From NCBI GenBank assembly GCA_015521535.1, contig WAOA01000018.1, forward strand, positions 1 to 26,236: DNA of 26,236 bases, given 5' to 3'. The notes beneath the pieces were generated by a model, which was not told the DNA's origin, did no database searches, and saw nothing but the letters and a program-made list of their open reading frames with translations. Below are positions 7,583 to 16,063 of this stretch, one piece after another (position 1 is the stretch's first letter; each line of letters begins with the position of its first letter). The position numbers and the translations under genes were made by a program. Source of the stretch: Candidatus Aenigmatarchaeota archaeon (lineage in GTDB: Archaea; Aenigmatarchaeota; Aenigmatarchaeia; Aenigmatarchaeales; SZUA-1535).

Positions 7583-9274
7583 ATGAGGATTTATCTTGCG
7601 GTGTTCATAACTTTCCTGTTTATGCTTCCGTCGGCAAGCGCAGATGTAATAGTAAATTCTCAGGACTGGAGAGATGTTTATCTTGTAATGCTTTACGCCA
7701 AATTCAAGGGAGATGATGTTCATTATATTCTGAATTTAGGTGAAACGGATATACTTCTCAAGACGTTAACAAAAAATGAAACCCATATAATTTTCGAGAG
7801 CGCAAAAAAACCTGTTATAAAAAATCTTAAACAATTCTTGCGAAATTACGGTTTTTCAATAGTCTCGGAATCTGTATTCAACGACTACAACGACTTACAG
7901 ATTTCACTTTATAACGAGATAAAGGATAAAATAAAAGGCTTTGTAGTAATAAATCCTGATTTTGGATACGACGCCATTTCCGTATTTCCGCTCGCGGTTA
8001 CCGAGAACAGATGGGTGCTCTTCTATAACAAAAATTACGAGACAAGGATAATAAATCTTTTGAAAAACGAGGTAAAAAAGGATGTTGTGTTCTACGGCGA
8101 ATTTCTTTCTCAACCGTGGAAGAAAATTCCGAATTTCTATGAAATAATCTATGAACCGCCGTTCGAAAGAAATAAAATAATAGTTGAAAGAGTCTGGAAT
8201 AAGGTTAACGGCTGGATTTCATTATCGGACGGACAATATATAGAAAAAGGCTTTCTTCTCCAGGGAAAGCCCATACTTCTTATAAGGGATTCTCCGCAAG
8301 CGATCACGGATTTTCTTAAAAAACTCAAAGTAAAGGTAGTTGAAATAATAGGCCCTGAGAATGTTGATTTCGGATATCAGATAAGAGACCTTTCTAACAG
8401 AACCATAGGCGTGGTTGCAAAAATAGGAAGAACTTTTACAGGCGATCCAGAACTGAGAGGAAAGTTCTACACGCTTCCGGAAAAGTCTGTAGATATAGAG
8501 ATACATGACCTGCGGTTAGAAAAAATCCTATGGAATAATAGGGAAGTGATTTTGGTGCTGAAAAATTACGGGAATGTAAAAGAATTCTTTAAAATAAGCG
8601 CGTTACGACTCATAGGGAAGGAGGAATATCCTGTTACAGACGATAAACTTCATGTTATCAAACCGGGGGAAACCGTTTCAATACCTTTTTACGGAAATTT
8701 CTCCTCTTTGAGAGAAGGTGAGGTTTTTATAGTATACGGAAGTGAAAAATTAGTTTTCAGAGTTAAGAACCAAACCACAGGAAAATACTTCTTTTCAACA
8801 CAGTTTTATCCCGCTCCTGAACTTAAAAAACCTGAAGTTGAGGGTATATTTTATGACGATACCATTGAAAAACTCTGGATAAAGATCAGAAATCCTAATA
8901 ATCAACCTTTGTGGATTAGAGCGGAAGTCCATAATTTTACTTTCCTCAACAAAAGCATAATACTTTCTTCTCCAACGGTAAAAATACAAGAAGAAGGTTA
9001 TATACCTATTTCGGTGTATATGGGTAGGGAAGATATAGATGTCAATAAGAATCTAACTGTATTGATATTCTACGGTGAAAATGAAGATATTCTATCTGAA
9101 ATATATATATATTCTCAAAAAAAACCTATTAAACCTCAAAGAATAGATAATACCTTATTTATAATAGTTATAGTAACGGCAGTATTTGTTTTTATAGTAA
9201 TCGTTTTAATTTTTACCAAAAAAGGTATTATCTCCTTGGAATTCCTTAAAAATATTTATATAAGAAAAAAATAA
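7583..9274 (+). CDS. Membrane-anchored surface protein with cell-wall-binding-2-like repeats
   Basis: This 563-residue protein has a signal peptide (MRIYLAVFITFLFMLPSASA). An N-terminal part is built of units like VIVNSQDWRDVYLVMLYAKF, each alternating a short hydrophobic strand with a helix. These resemble the PF04122/COG2247 cell-wall-binding repeats. A C-terminal pair of Ig-like beta domains follows, then one membrane helix (NTLFIIVIVTAVFVFIVIVL) and a short basic tail. The protein at 16064-17767 on the other strand is a clear paralog (NSQDWRDVY.V.LYA matches NSKDWKDVY.GVLYA) with the same architecture. Transcription likely starts at the ATG from the shared promoter at 7541-7560. It may anchor the outer surface layer; that is inferred from architecture and neighbours. 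Confidence 0.8.
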   Translation: MRIYLAVFITFLFMLPSASADVIVNSQDWRDVYLVMLYAKFKGDDVHYILNLGETDILLKTLTKNETHIIFESAKKPVIKNLKQFLRNYGFSIVSESVFNDYNDLQISLYNEIKDKIKGFVVINPDFGYDAISVFPLAVTENRWVLFYNKNYETRIINLLKNEVKKDVVFYGEFLSQPWKKIPNFYEIIYEPPFERNKIIVERVWNKVNGWISLSDGQYIEKGFLLQGKPILLIRDSPQAITDFLKKLKVKVVEIIGPENVDFGYQIRDLSNRTIGVVAKIGRTFTGDPELRGKFYTLPEKSVDIEIHDLRLEKILWNNREVILVLKNYGNVKEFFKISALRLIGKEEYPVTDDKLHVIKPGETVSIPFYGNFSSLREGEVFIVYGSEKLVFRVKNQTTGKYFFSTQFYPAPELKKPEVEGIFYDDTIEKLWIKIRNPNNQPLWIRAEVHNFTFLNKSIILSSPTVKIQEEGYIPISVYMGREDIDVNKNLTVLIFYGENEDILSEIYIYSQKKPIKPQRIDNTLFIIVIVTAVFVFIVIVLIFTKKGIISLEFLKNIYIRKK

Positions 9275-9330
9275 TAACGTTCCGAAAGACTGTTTTTCTA
9301 ATTCTAGAATTTCTTAAAAAAATTTATTAA

Positions 9331-10986
9331 ATGGTTCTGCTCAAAAATATAAGTGTGAAAAAAAGAAATCTGCTTTGGATTATAGGTATAGTAGGAATAG
9401 TTATTAGTATAGCGTATGCTCAGAACATTAGCGTTAAAGCAGGGTATATTACAAAAGCGAATCTTTATTCTGAAATCTCTACATGGAGATGGGGGGGGAT
9501 AATAGGGTATGTAACCCCAGGTACGCTTCCCGAATCTCCGGATCCTTTTCTTCAGCATAGTATAACAGCGGGAGTAATAGATATGATAAACGTCTCGGCA
9601 TCAAATCTCAAAGACGGCAAACACTATTTTGCCGCACTACCTTATGACACCGCTCTCACTATAAATGTGAGTAAGATGCGGAATATTACAGAGAATGATT
9701 TAGAAGAATTCGGAATTTTCAACGCCACCAATTTTCCGATATTTCATCCGAACTATTATCAGAACAGCGATAACCCGAAAACCACTTTTTGTTGTTATAA
9801 TGAAACGATTCTGATTTCTGGCAAGCCCTTTACGGCTTTCAGGATAGTGCTTAAAAATAATGTGAGATACTATCTCTTGAAATACCAGTTTAACGACTCT
9901 TATGCTCTTCCTCTTTTCCTTGTAAATATCTCCGATTATACATGCTACGACTCCACTACATGTCAGTTCGAATTCATGCTTCCTGCAGATAAAACTTATC
10001 AACTGTATGTGCTTTCGAAAGAGCCGGCGTATGACATAAAAGTTTTCGTAGATGGGGTGGAAACTACTGATATACCGAATACGGGATTACCTTATAATAT
10101 TACTACGGTAGTGTACGATATATATACACAAATACCTGTACCTAACAAGACTATTGTAGTATTCGAAGATAACGGTAATAATATATTTTCACCTTTACCG
10201 ATTATTTCGACCACATCAAGAGTTATGGCTTATACCGAATCCGACTCTAAAGGCAGGGTACAGTTTATAATATCTCCTACACCTACATTTCAAGAAGCAG
10301 GAATTTATTCATTAAAAGTAGGTATCTTGAGCACTAAAGATATAATCACAAATCAAAAAACGCTAAACATTCTGGATATGGAACTTAAAGGCGGTAAAAA
10401 ATATATATCGCCTACAGAACTTTTGGACAATTCGAAAGCCACGGTAGTTTACATGATACAGTTAGAGGATAGTGTGTATAACTGGGCTCAGCAGAGAAAG
10501 GCTAACAAGTATACAATTTTTGTCGACACTTCCGGAAGTTACACTATAAGAAATGAGTCGGACGGATTATATTATTCATCAGCATCCATACAAACAGGCG
10601 CAGTGAATTATATCAGCGTAATACTTCGCTCCGGCGGGGTGGATGTTCCGGGATATGTTGTACCAGAAGAAACAGCAGGATTTATAGTAATGAATCCCAC
10701 TTATAATCCGCCTGTCGTCGGTCCTAAAAACCACACCCATAAAGTTTTTTATATCCCGACAGGTACAGGATTTGTTATAGCGCCTACAAAAATGGGTCCT
10801 GCAAACAGCGAGGTAAAGTTATATGTGTATGATTCAAATTATTATCTCGTTGCCACGATACCTTTATACATAGATAAATCCACAACTATTACAGGCAATG
10901 CTGTATTTTACCAAAACGATGACATGCAGGCAAAGATAGTAAAAACCATACAGGTGATAAACACTCTGTACTACGCCTATTGGTGA
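9331..10986 (+). CDS. Secreted surface protein with the recurrent AGYI..W.GI domain; G8 tract
   Basis: This 551-residue protein has an N-terminal signal helix (RNLLWIIGIVGIVISIAYA) and no C-terminal membrane helix. Residues 35-230 form the domain also found in the proteins at 18211 and 22743: AGYI..AN..SE.STW.WGGI near 37-58, and YDST..FEFMLP..YQLYVLS at 206-229. An Ig-like domain follows from about 234 (FVDGVETTDI, then LPYN), then further beta-rich sequence. The end, VINTLYYAYW, resembles the end of the next protein. Codons 54-56 contain a run of eight G at 9491-9498. ATG 9331 is used here; GTG 9355 (KKRNLLW) is a credible alternative. It is the first of four coupled genes: its stop lies 4 nt before the next ATG. 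Confidence 0.8.
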   Translation: MVLLKNISVKKRNLLWIIGIVGIVISIAYAQNISVKAGYITKANLYSEISTWRWGGIIGYVTPGTLPESPDPFLQHSITAGVIDMINVSASNLKDGKHYFAALPYDTALTINVSKMRNITENDLEEFGIFNATNFPIFHPNYYQNSDNPKTTFCCYNETILISGKPFTAFRIVLKNNVRYYLLKYQFNDSYALPLFLVNISDYTCYDSTTCQFEFMLPADKTYQLYVLSKEPAYDIKVFVDGVETTDIPNTGLPYNITTVVYDIYTQIPVPNKTIVVFEDNGNNIFSPLPIISTTSRVMAYTESDSKGRVQFIISPTPTFQEAGIYSLKVGILSTKDIITNQKTLNILDMELKGGKKYISPTELLDNSKATVVYMIQLEDSVYNWAQQRKANKYTIFVDTSGSYTIRNESDGLYYSSASIQTGAVNYISVILRSGGVDVPGYVVPEETAGFIVMNPTYNPPVVGPKNHTHKVFYIPTGTGFVIAPTKMGPANSEVKLYVYDSNYYLVATIPLYIDKSTTITGNAVFYQNDDMQAKIVKTIQVINTLYYAYW

Positions 10987-10990
10987 TGAA

Positions 10991-12793
10991 ATGAAGAAAG
11001 AGATATATTTAATATATTTCATTGTACTATCTGCGTTTTTAATAACCCCTGTTTTAGGAGTCACGGCAAGCATAAAAGATTCAAGTTTCAATACCGTAAA
11101 TCTTTACTATACCGGCTCTTCTTCTTCTGATCCTGGTCAGTATTATTTTGATGGCGTACCGAGCAAAGGAAATCCTAATGTAGGCATAGAACTTTGCGAT
11201 GCTGGGCAGGCATATGTTGGCGCTGCGTACGCTATAAATGTAGGCGGTAGTTGGCAATACGCTTTAATAACGTACGCCTCATCTTCAGAAGCACTTTCAT
11301 ATACTTCACAATCCGGCTCTGCAGCAGGCTGTTACTTTACACCAATAGATTTCCTTACCTTCAGCCCGTATCTTTACACAACCCCGAATCCGGATGTTTA
11401 CGTTGCTGCTTTTCCCGGAAGGCTTTACGTTGCCTATGAGACAAGCGCTAATCCCGGGACGCTGAGTAATTTTGTGTTTGTCGGAAACAACGGCTATCTT
11501 CGTGGCAGTTATACCGTGCCCAGAAGCTTCGATGAAAGCACATGTACAATAAGCATCTCTGAACCCACAATTTCCTTTCAGTATTACGGCGGTAGTTTTT
11601 CTGCCGGAGCGAGCGACTCCAATGTAGGAATTTCTAATGAGAGAAGAATGGTAATAGGTGTTTGTACAGACGATCAAGGAAGTGCCTGCAATGACGGAAC
11701 AGTTCTAAGCTCTGCTACATTTCCTTTGACACTCGGTACAGGGCTCACGGGCTCGCCGTGTGTTAATGATCAAGCCACACCTATAGATAGATATGTGGTG
11801 ATAAACGGTCTCGGAAACTATATCTGCATAGGCCCCAACCTTAAAGTTTCGATAACACAACTTTCTCCGAATCCTGTGTATTATAACCAGACTCTGACCA
11901 TAAGTTACAGAATCACAAACCCGAGAGATACGCCTTACGAGACGCAGGGAGGGAATGTAAGGGTCACGACGGATTTTACGGTTAGAGTTTCGATTTTCAA
12001 CGCTTCAAATCCCTCGCAGATCGTGTATGAAAATGTAGAAACCATAACGGATGACATTCCTGTCAACGGTGCTGTTGACAGAACTCTCTACTGGCGCGCC
12101 GCTGTACACAGCGGAACGTATACGGTAAAAGTAGAAGTTGATTACGGCTCTGCAATAGGAGAGTGTAACGAAGGTGATAATTCAGCACAACAGAATTTCG
12201 AAGTTAAACCTGTTGTAATTCCGGAAATATGGATAAACGGAAATAAAACAGATACCTTTCCCTATCCCGGCAGACCTTACAACTTCTCGCTCTATCTGAG
12301 AAATTCCGACAACGAAACCTTGAGAAACGCTTATGTAAAAATTGTGGAAAAGAACGGACTCTCGCTTTTCACACCCACGCAGATATGGGATAAGATTCAC
12401 GACCAATACGGAAACAAAACAAAAAATGCAACAATAGTTACTTCTATAACAGAAGTTTACACAGATTATTACGGATGGGTTAATATTACTTTAATTCCCA
12501 CCGGCAATAGATTATTCGCTCCTGAATATGCCTATACAAACGCTTCGCAGGTACTCGGAAACTATTCTTTATACCTTACAGGAAGATATCTCAAAGGTAA
12601 TATATGGGAAGATTTCAAATTCGTTATAAACGATCAACTTCTTGACAACTACCCTCTCAACATCCAAAATCCGTATACATACAAAGGTTACGATAAAGAA
12701 ATCGCATTCCATAATCAGAAAAACTTTGTCGAGGTAGTTATGGATTTCGTTTACACAGTATTCGCAAATTTCTGGAAAGCGATTGTAAAGTGA
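10991..12793 (+). CDS. Cysteine-rich secreted surface protein with CARDB domain
   Basis: This 600-residue protein has a signal peptide (IYLIYFIVLSAFLITPVLG). An N-terminal domain contains GNPNVGIELCD and GCYFTPIDF, shared with the next protein. Many cysteines in its first half (STCT, GVCTDD, SACND, SPCVND, YICIG, GECNEG) suggest disulfides. About residues 285-405 form a CARDB-type Ig domain (LSPNPVYYNQTLTISYRITNP to GECNEGDNSA), a module used for adhesion in archaeal and bacterial surface proteins. A second Ig-like domain follows (IWINGNKT, RPYNFSLYL) and an amphipathic aromatic C-terminal helix (FVYTVFANFWKAIVK). Start ATG 10991 has GGTGATG just upstream, so translation follows the previous gene. 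There are many N-glycosylation sequons. The precise role is unknown. Confidence 0.8.
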   Translation: MKKEIYLIYFIVLSAFLITPVLGVTASIKDSSFNTVNLYYTGSSSSDPGQYYFDGVPSKGNPNVGIELCDAGQAYVGAAYAINVGGSWQYALITYASSSEALSYTSQSGSAAGCYFTPIDFLTFSPYLYTTPNPDVYVAAFPGRLYVAYETSANPGTLSNFVFVGNNGYLRGSYTVPRSFDESTCTISISEPTISFQYYGGSFSAGASDSNVGISNERRMVIGVCTDDQGSACNDGTVLSSATFPLTLGTGLTGSPCVNDQATPIDRYVVINGLGNYICIGPNLKVSITQLSPNPVYYNQTLTISYRITNPRDTPYETQGGNVRVTTDFTVRVSIFNASNPSQIVYENVETITDDIPVNGAVDRTLYWRAAVHSGTYTVKVEVDYGSAIGECNEGDNSAQQNFEVKPVVIPEIWINGNKTDTFPYPGRPYNFSLYLRNSDNETLRNAYVKIVEKNGLSLFTPTQIWDKIHDQYGNKTKNATIVTSITEVYTDYYGWVNITLIPTGNRLFAPEYAYTNASQVLGNYSLYLTGRYLKGNIWEDFKFVINDQLLDNYPLNIQNPYTYKGYDKEIAFHNQKNFVEVVMDFVYTVFANFWKAIVK

Positions 12794-12799
12794 TGGGAA

Positions 12800-15121
12800 A
12801 TGAAAAAATATATTTTAATGGCTGGAATAATGCTACTTGTAATAAATGTCTCCGTAGCCATGACGGTAAATCTTACGGACTATTACGGCAATGCCACATC
12901 GCTTTTATACGATTACGATAACGTTACGCAATACACTTCATGGTCGTATAAAGATTCTTCTTTAAGAAATCCGAATGTGTTTATGAGGCTGTGTAATCTT
13001 ACAAACGATTTCTACAACGTTTTTCTTGACTTAAGATATGCTACAGAATCAGGAAACCTTTCGGAATCATTGCTTTCTCTTCTACCTCTCGTCAATCTCA
13101 CGAATCTTTCCTCTTCATGTAAGTTTATAGATATAGATATCTCTAGCTTCAAAGCCCTTTATCCAGCATATCCGTTTTTCTATCTTCTGAATTCTTCAGC
13201 GAATTCAAGCGTTATCGCGAAATTTAAACTTTCAGAAAGTTTCAACGGCTCCTACAAGGTGGGAATAGATGTAGATAATGTGGATAAAATTACCTATATT
13301 ACTATAACCGAAATATACGATGATAGGGGAAGATTGATCAATACTTCGTATCCAAAACTTTACATTACAATTTTAAAAAACAATACTCCTGTTGCTGAAG
13401 GAAAAACTGCTCCCAGATCGCCTTTGCCGTTCAATTACACTTTTGTTGATGAAGAAGAAATATATGTAAACGGAATTCTTTCGCTGAAAGTAAAAACCTT
13501 CGAGCCGTGCGGAGTTATAAACGAATCCGGGTATTATATCCTGAACGCTTCTGCATGGAATGTTAACGATACCTGTATAGTAATAGAAAATATTTCAAAT
13601 ACGTTTCTTAATTTTGCAAATCTCACCATTGATGGTGATTACAGCGTAAACGGCTCTTTGCGTGAAGATGTCTGCGGCATACTGATAAGAAATTCGGAAA
13701 ACGTTTCTATCTATGATATGCGCGTCGAACATTTCGGAAGAGGTGTATGCGTAAAAAATTCTCGTGGAGTAAAAATTTACGGAACACATGCAAGCGAGAA
13801 TCTTAAAGGCATTTATCTTGAAAACTCCTCAGTGGAAATTTCAAATATAAAGTTGAACACGGTTAAAGAAGAAATCTTTGCAACCAAGAATTCCTATGTA
13901 AAGGTTAATCGGGTGGAACTTCCAGAAGAAACCAAAGTTTCTTTTGAAGCATCTGACATAGCGCTACGAGACGTTCCTGATCCGCCTCCCGATAGAGAAG
14001 GTTACAAAAACATAAAACAATTCGCTAATATCAGCAAAACCGAAGGCGATGCATGGGTTTATAAAATAACATTTCACTATACGTATCCGCTGCCTAACAA
14101 TGTCACGCATGTAGTTTACATCACAAAAGTAGACGGAATATATCTTAACGGAACATGGGCAAATCTTACATATCAAGATTTTCAAGCAAATAAACAGGAT
14201 TTTTCGGATAAAACCGGAAAAATTACTCACGGTTATGCATGGATAGAAGAAAATTTCACGGATTTCTCTATTTTCATACCTTACGGTTTGAACATAACGG
14301 CTCCGCAACCGGTTCCGCAGCCTCAACCGAGGCCGACTCCAACACCATCTCGGATAATAGGCAAGGTTGAAGAAATAGTACCGCCGAATCTTAATTTAAC
14401 CTTACATACATATGAAATAACAATCCAACAGGGAGAAATTAAAGAAATAGGTTTTAATCTATCAAATGAAGGAGATGTAGATGTATACAATGCCGTGGTT
14501 CTCGCTTTGGTTAGAAAGGGCTGGCTAACCGCAGGTGTAAATTTCGATGTGGTTAGAGCAGGAGAAACGAAAATAAGTAAGTTTTACCTTAAAGTATATG
14601 AAAATGAGATTCCGGGAGTATATTATATACCTGTAAAGGCTATACTCAAAGAAAACAATGTTACGGTAGATGTTGAGATATTAAAAGTAAGGGTTGTACC
14701 GAGACAGAGGATTGCTAAAATAGATATTCTGGAAATTCTCCCGTATCTTTCTTTACCCGAGCATTCCAAGGTACCCATCTCGGTTTTGGTAGAAAACACA
14801 GGAGATTATGATCTCCAAAATATTAGACTTTCTATAGAAGGTGCGGAAAAATGTATAGAAAAAATCGAAGGTAAGTATGATCTCAAAAGAGGTGAAAAGA
14901 AAAGTTTGACGTTTATCGTTTATACGAAAAATGCAGGGAATAAATGCACAGGTGTATACGTCTTCAGATCAAAAGAAGGAATAGTCGGAATGTATCCGGT
15001 AATAATAAAGATAAGACCGAAGACGCTGGTAGAGATAATAAAAATATTCCCGATAATATACATTATATGGACGCTCTTCACGATATATATAATTTACAGG
15101 AGGTTGAAAAAACGTGGCTGA
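12800..15121 (+). CDS. Membrane-anchored surface protein with parallel beta-helix and NEW3/CARDB-like domains
   Basis: This 773-residue protein has a signal peptide (MKKYILMAGIMLLVINVSVA). Its N-terminal domain matches the preceding protein (RNPNVFMRLCN, then SSCKFIDID). Roughly residues 245-385 are right-handed beta-helix repeats of the NosD/PbH1 kind (GILIRNSENVSIYDMRVEH, GVCVKNSRGVKIYG, GIYLENSSVEISNI). A Pro-rich linker at about 502-518 (PQPVPQPQPRPTPTPS) leads to two NEW3/CARDB-like beta domains (FNLSNEGDVDVYNAVV; VLVENTGDYDLQNI). One membrane helix (PIIYIIWTLFTIYIIY) and a basic tail end it. It is the only member of the coupled operon with a long ectodomain and a true anchor, so it likely holds the complex to the cell. 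Beta-helices of this type bind or process polysaccharide. The stop overlaps the next gene by 8 nt. Confidence 0.82.
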   Translation: MKKYILMAGIMLLVINVSVAMTVNLTDYYGNATSLLYDYDNVTQYTSWSYKDSSLRNPNVFMRLCNLTNDFYNVFLDLRYATESGNLSESLLSLLPLVNLTNLSSSCKFIDIDISSFKALYPAYPFFYLLNSSANSSVIAKFKLSESFNGSYKVGIDVDNVDKITYITITEIYDDRGRLINTSYPKLYITILKNNTPVAEGKTAPRSPLPFNYTFVDEEEIYVNGILSLKVKTFEPCGVINESGYYILNASAWNVNDTCIVIENISNTFLNFANLTIDGDYSVNGSLREDVCGILIRNSENVSIYDMRVEHFGRGVCVKNSRGVKIYGTHASENLKGIYLENSSVEISNIKLNTVKEEIFATKNSYVKVNRVELPEETKVSFEASDIALRDVPDPPPDREGYKNIKQFANISKTEGDAWVYKITFHYTYPLPNNVTHVVYITKVDGIYLNGTWANLTYQDFQANKQDFSDKTGKITHGYAWIEENFTDFSIFIPYGLNITAPQPVPQPQPRPTPTPSRIIGKVEEIVPPNLNLTLHTYEITIQQGEIKEIGFNLSNEGDVDVYNAVVLALVRKGWLTAGVNFDVVRAGETKISKFYLKVYENEIPGVYYIPVKAILKENNVTVDVEILKVRVVPRQRIAKIDILEILPYLSLPEHSKVPISVLVENTGDYDLQNIRLSIEGAEKCIEKIEGKYDLKRGEKKSLTFIVYTKNAGNKCTGVYVFRSKEGIVGMYPVIIKIRPKTLVEIIKIFPIIYIIWTLFTIYIIYRRLKKRG
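15098..15106 (+). promoter_or_regulatory. Strong Shine-Dalgarno site inside the preceding gene
   Basis: AGGAGGTTG lies 7 nt before the GTG at 15114 and inside the last codons of the 773-residue protein. It is the most complete such site I see in the window. It decides the GTG start and implies a high translation rate for the small membrane protein. Confidence 0.75.
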
Positions 15122-15368
15122 AAAAGATGAGAAAAAAGAAGAGGAATTTGATTTTATTACACCGTATCTTGAAAAAATAGGTCTGGAAGAAAAGAAAGAG
15201 AAAAAAAAGCACGAGGAACGTCATCTGGAAATTCACGGTGGAGAAATAGTAAATGATATTATAGAACTCGCAAAGAAGGAAAGAAAAATAACTCTTACGC
15301 TTGGGATAGAAATAGTTTTAACGGTTATATTAATACTTATGCTCCTAGGAGTGATTCCGTTTTTCTGA
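15114..15368 (+). CDS. Small charged membrane protein, last gene of the surface operon
   Basis: This 84-residue protein has a highly charged N-terminal half (KDEKKEEEF, then EEKKEKKKHEERH), predicted helical or coiled, and a single C-terminal membrane helix (TLGIEIVLTVILILMLLGVIPFF). The topology suggests a cytoplasmic N-terminus and a tail anchor. It starts at GTG 15114, overlapping the previous gene by 8 nt, with a strong ribosome binding site. Tight coupling implies it works with the surface proteins, perhaps as the cytoplasmic side of their anchor or an assembly factor. I do not recognise a named family. Confidence 0.75.
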   Translation: MAEKDEKKEEEFDFITPYLEKIGLEEKKEKKKHEERHLEIHGGEIVNDIIELAKKERKITLTLGIEIVLTVILILMLLGVIPFF

Positions 15369-15393
15369 CCAAAACTGAAAATATATTTAGACC

Positions 15394-15585
15394 GTTCGGA
15401 TAAAAGCCCACCTCCTTAAAAATATACATCTGCACATAAGGAAAGTACATCCTGTCGTGATAAGAACTGGGAAGAGGGTTGAAAATGAATCGCCTATATA
15501 GATTTTTCTGTGCGCGATAATCGCCGCATGCATGAACTTTCGCCCGCTCGCAATATCTTTTATCTCAATTCTTGATTATCCGGAT
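15394..15585. repeat. Candidate inverted-repeat-bounded element (A)
   Basis: This ~190-bp stretch begins with GTTCGGATAA (15394-15403) and ends with TTATCCGGAT (15576-15585), an inverted pair matching at 8 of 10 bases with core CGGATAA. The right end resembles that of the element at 18965-19098: AATTCTTGATTATCCGGA against AATTCGCGGTTATCCGGA. Inside lie the perfect hairpin GCGAT-A-ATCGC (15514-15524) and GCATGCATG. The right end supplies the stop codon TAA of the minus-strand gene at 15576. No transposase is present. The rest of the intergenic gap 15369-15575 holds no convincing gene. Confidence 0.35.
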
Positions 15586-16031
15586 GTTCCCATTTTTCTG
15601 AGCATGGTTATTATATTTTTCTTTATTTTTTCCTTTCTCCTCGGAGGAATCGGTTTGGAAGAATATTCTATGTAAATCATATTTTCCAGGAATTCTATAA
15701 CATCTTCCTTTTCATCTTCCGGAATGCTATCTAACTCTTCTATTCTTTTTTTCATCTCCATGTAAGTCGTAACACCCTTAATGTTGTATTTCCTTTTAAG
15801 AAATTCAAAAATCCTGTCTCCCAAATCGATGAGCTTTTTTCTCATGGTTTCAGAAGATGAAGCATCAAGAATTTTATCCAGCGTTAAATCAAATGAAATT
15901 TTGTTTAATACCGCTCTAAGTTTTTTAATCTCGTTTTCTGTTTCTTCGAACCTTTTTTTAAAATAATAAAACTGAAAACCTGCTATACCGAGCGCTAAAA
16001 CCAATACAACAACTAAAGCGAGTTCTATCAT
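15576..16031 (-). CDS. Membrane protein with coiled coil and DUF4129-like C-terminal domain
   Basis: This 151-residue protein starts with a membrane helix (IELALVVVLVLALGIAGFQFYYF), then a short coiled coil (KKRFEETENEIKKLRAVLNKI), and ends in a helical domain from about residue 70 (FEFLKRKYNIKGVTTYMEMKK, then FLENMIYIEYSSKPIPPRRKEKI). That last part resembles the cytoplasmic DUF4129 domain, with its pattern of a Thr-rich turn and ..YS..P.....; DUF4129 proteins usually accompany MoxR and DUF58 genes, which lie about 3 kb away here. The resemblance is by eye. A TATA box at 16055-16062 lies 27 nt before ATG 16031, so it has its own leaderless promoter although it follows the 16064 gene closely. 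Confidence 0.7.
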   Translation of the reverse strand: MIELALVVVLVLALGIAGFQFYYFKKRFEETENEIKKLRAVLNKISFDLTLDKILDASSSETMRKKLIDLGDRIFEFLKRKYNIKGVTTYMEMKKRIEELDSIPEDEKEDVIEFLENMIYIEYSSKPIPPRRKEKIKKNIITMLRKMGTSG

Positions 16032-16054
16032 GGTTTATTTTTTGACAAAAGGAG

Positions 16055-16062
16055 ATTATAAA
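16055..16062 (-). promoter_or_regulatory. TATA box for the 151-residue membrane protein
   Basis: Read on the minus strand this is TTTATAAT, centred 27 nt upstream of ATG 16031. It ends one base short of the stop codon of the upstream gene (16064-16066), so the promoter is squeezed between the two genes. Confidence 0.5.
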
Positions 16063-16063
16063 T

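Noticed and set aside
9113..9123. A8 run in the 7583 gene as a slippage switch
   Set aside because: Runs of A this long are common in AT-rich DNA, and it lies far toward the 3' end just before the membrane anchor; unlike the G8 tract it is not unusual.
11306..11677. 123-codon minus-strand open frame inside the 600-residue surface gene
   Set aside because: No promoter or ribosome site, and it is fully covered by a clear secreted protein on the other strand.
15405..15413. AAGGAGGTG on the minus strand, a perfect-looking ribosome binding site
   Set aside because: No start codon with a credible frame lies 5-10 nt downstream.
15376..15573. About 66-codon minus-strand open frame across the intergenic gap
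   Set aside because: No usable early start codon, and it ends inside the opposite-strand small membrane gene. The Tyr/Phe-rich sequence is what AT-rich noncoding DNA gives.
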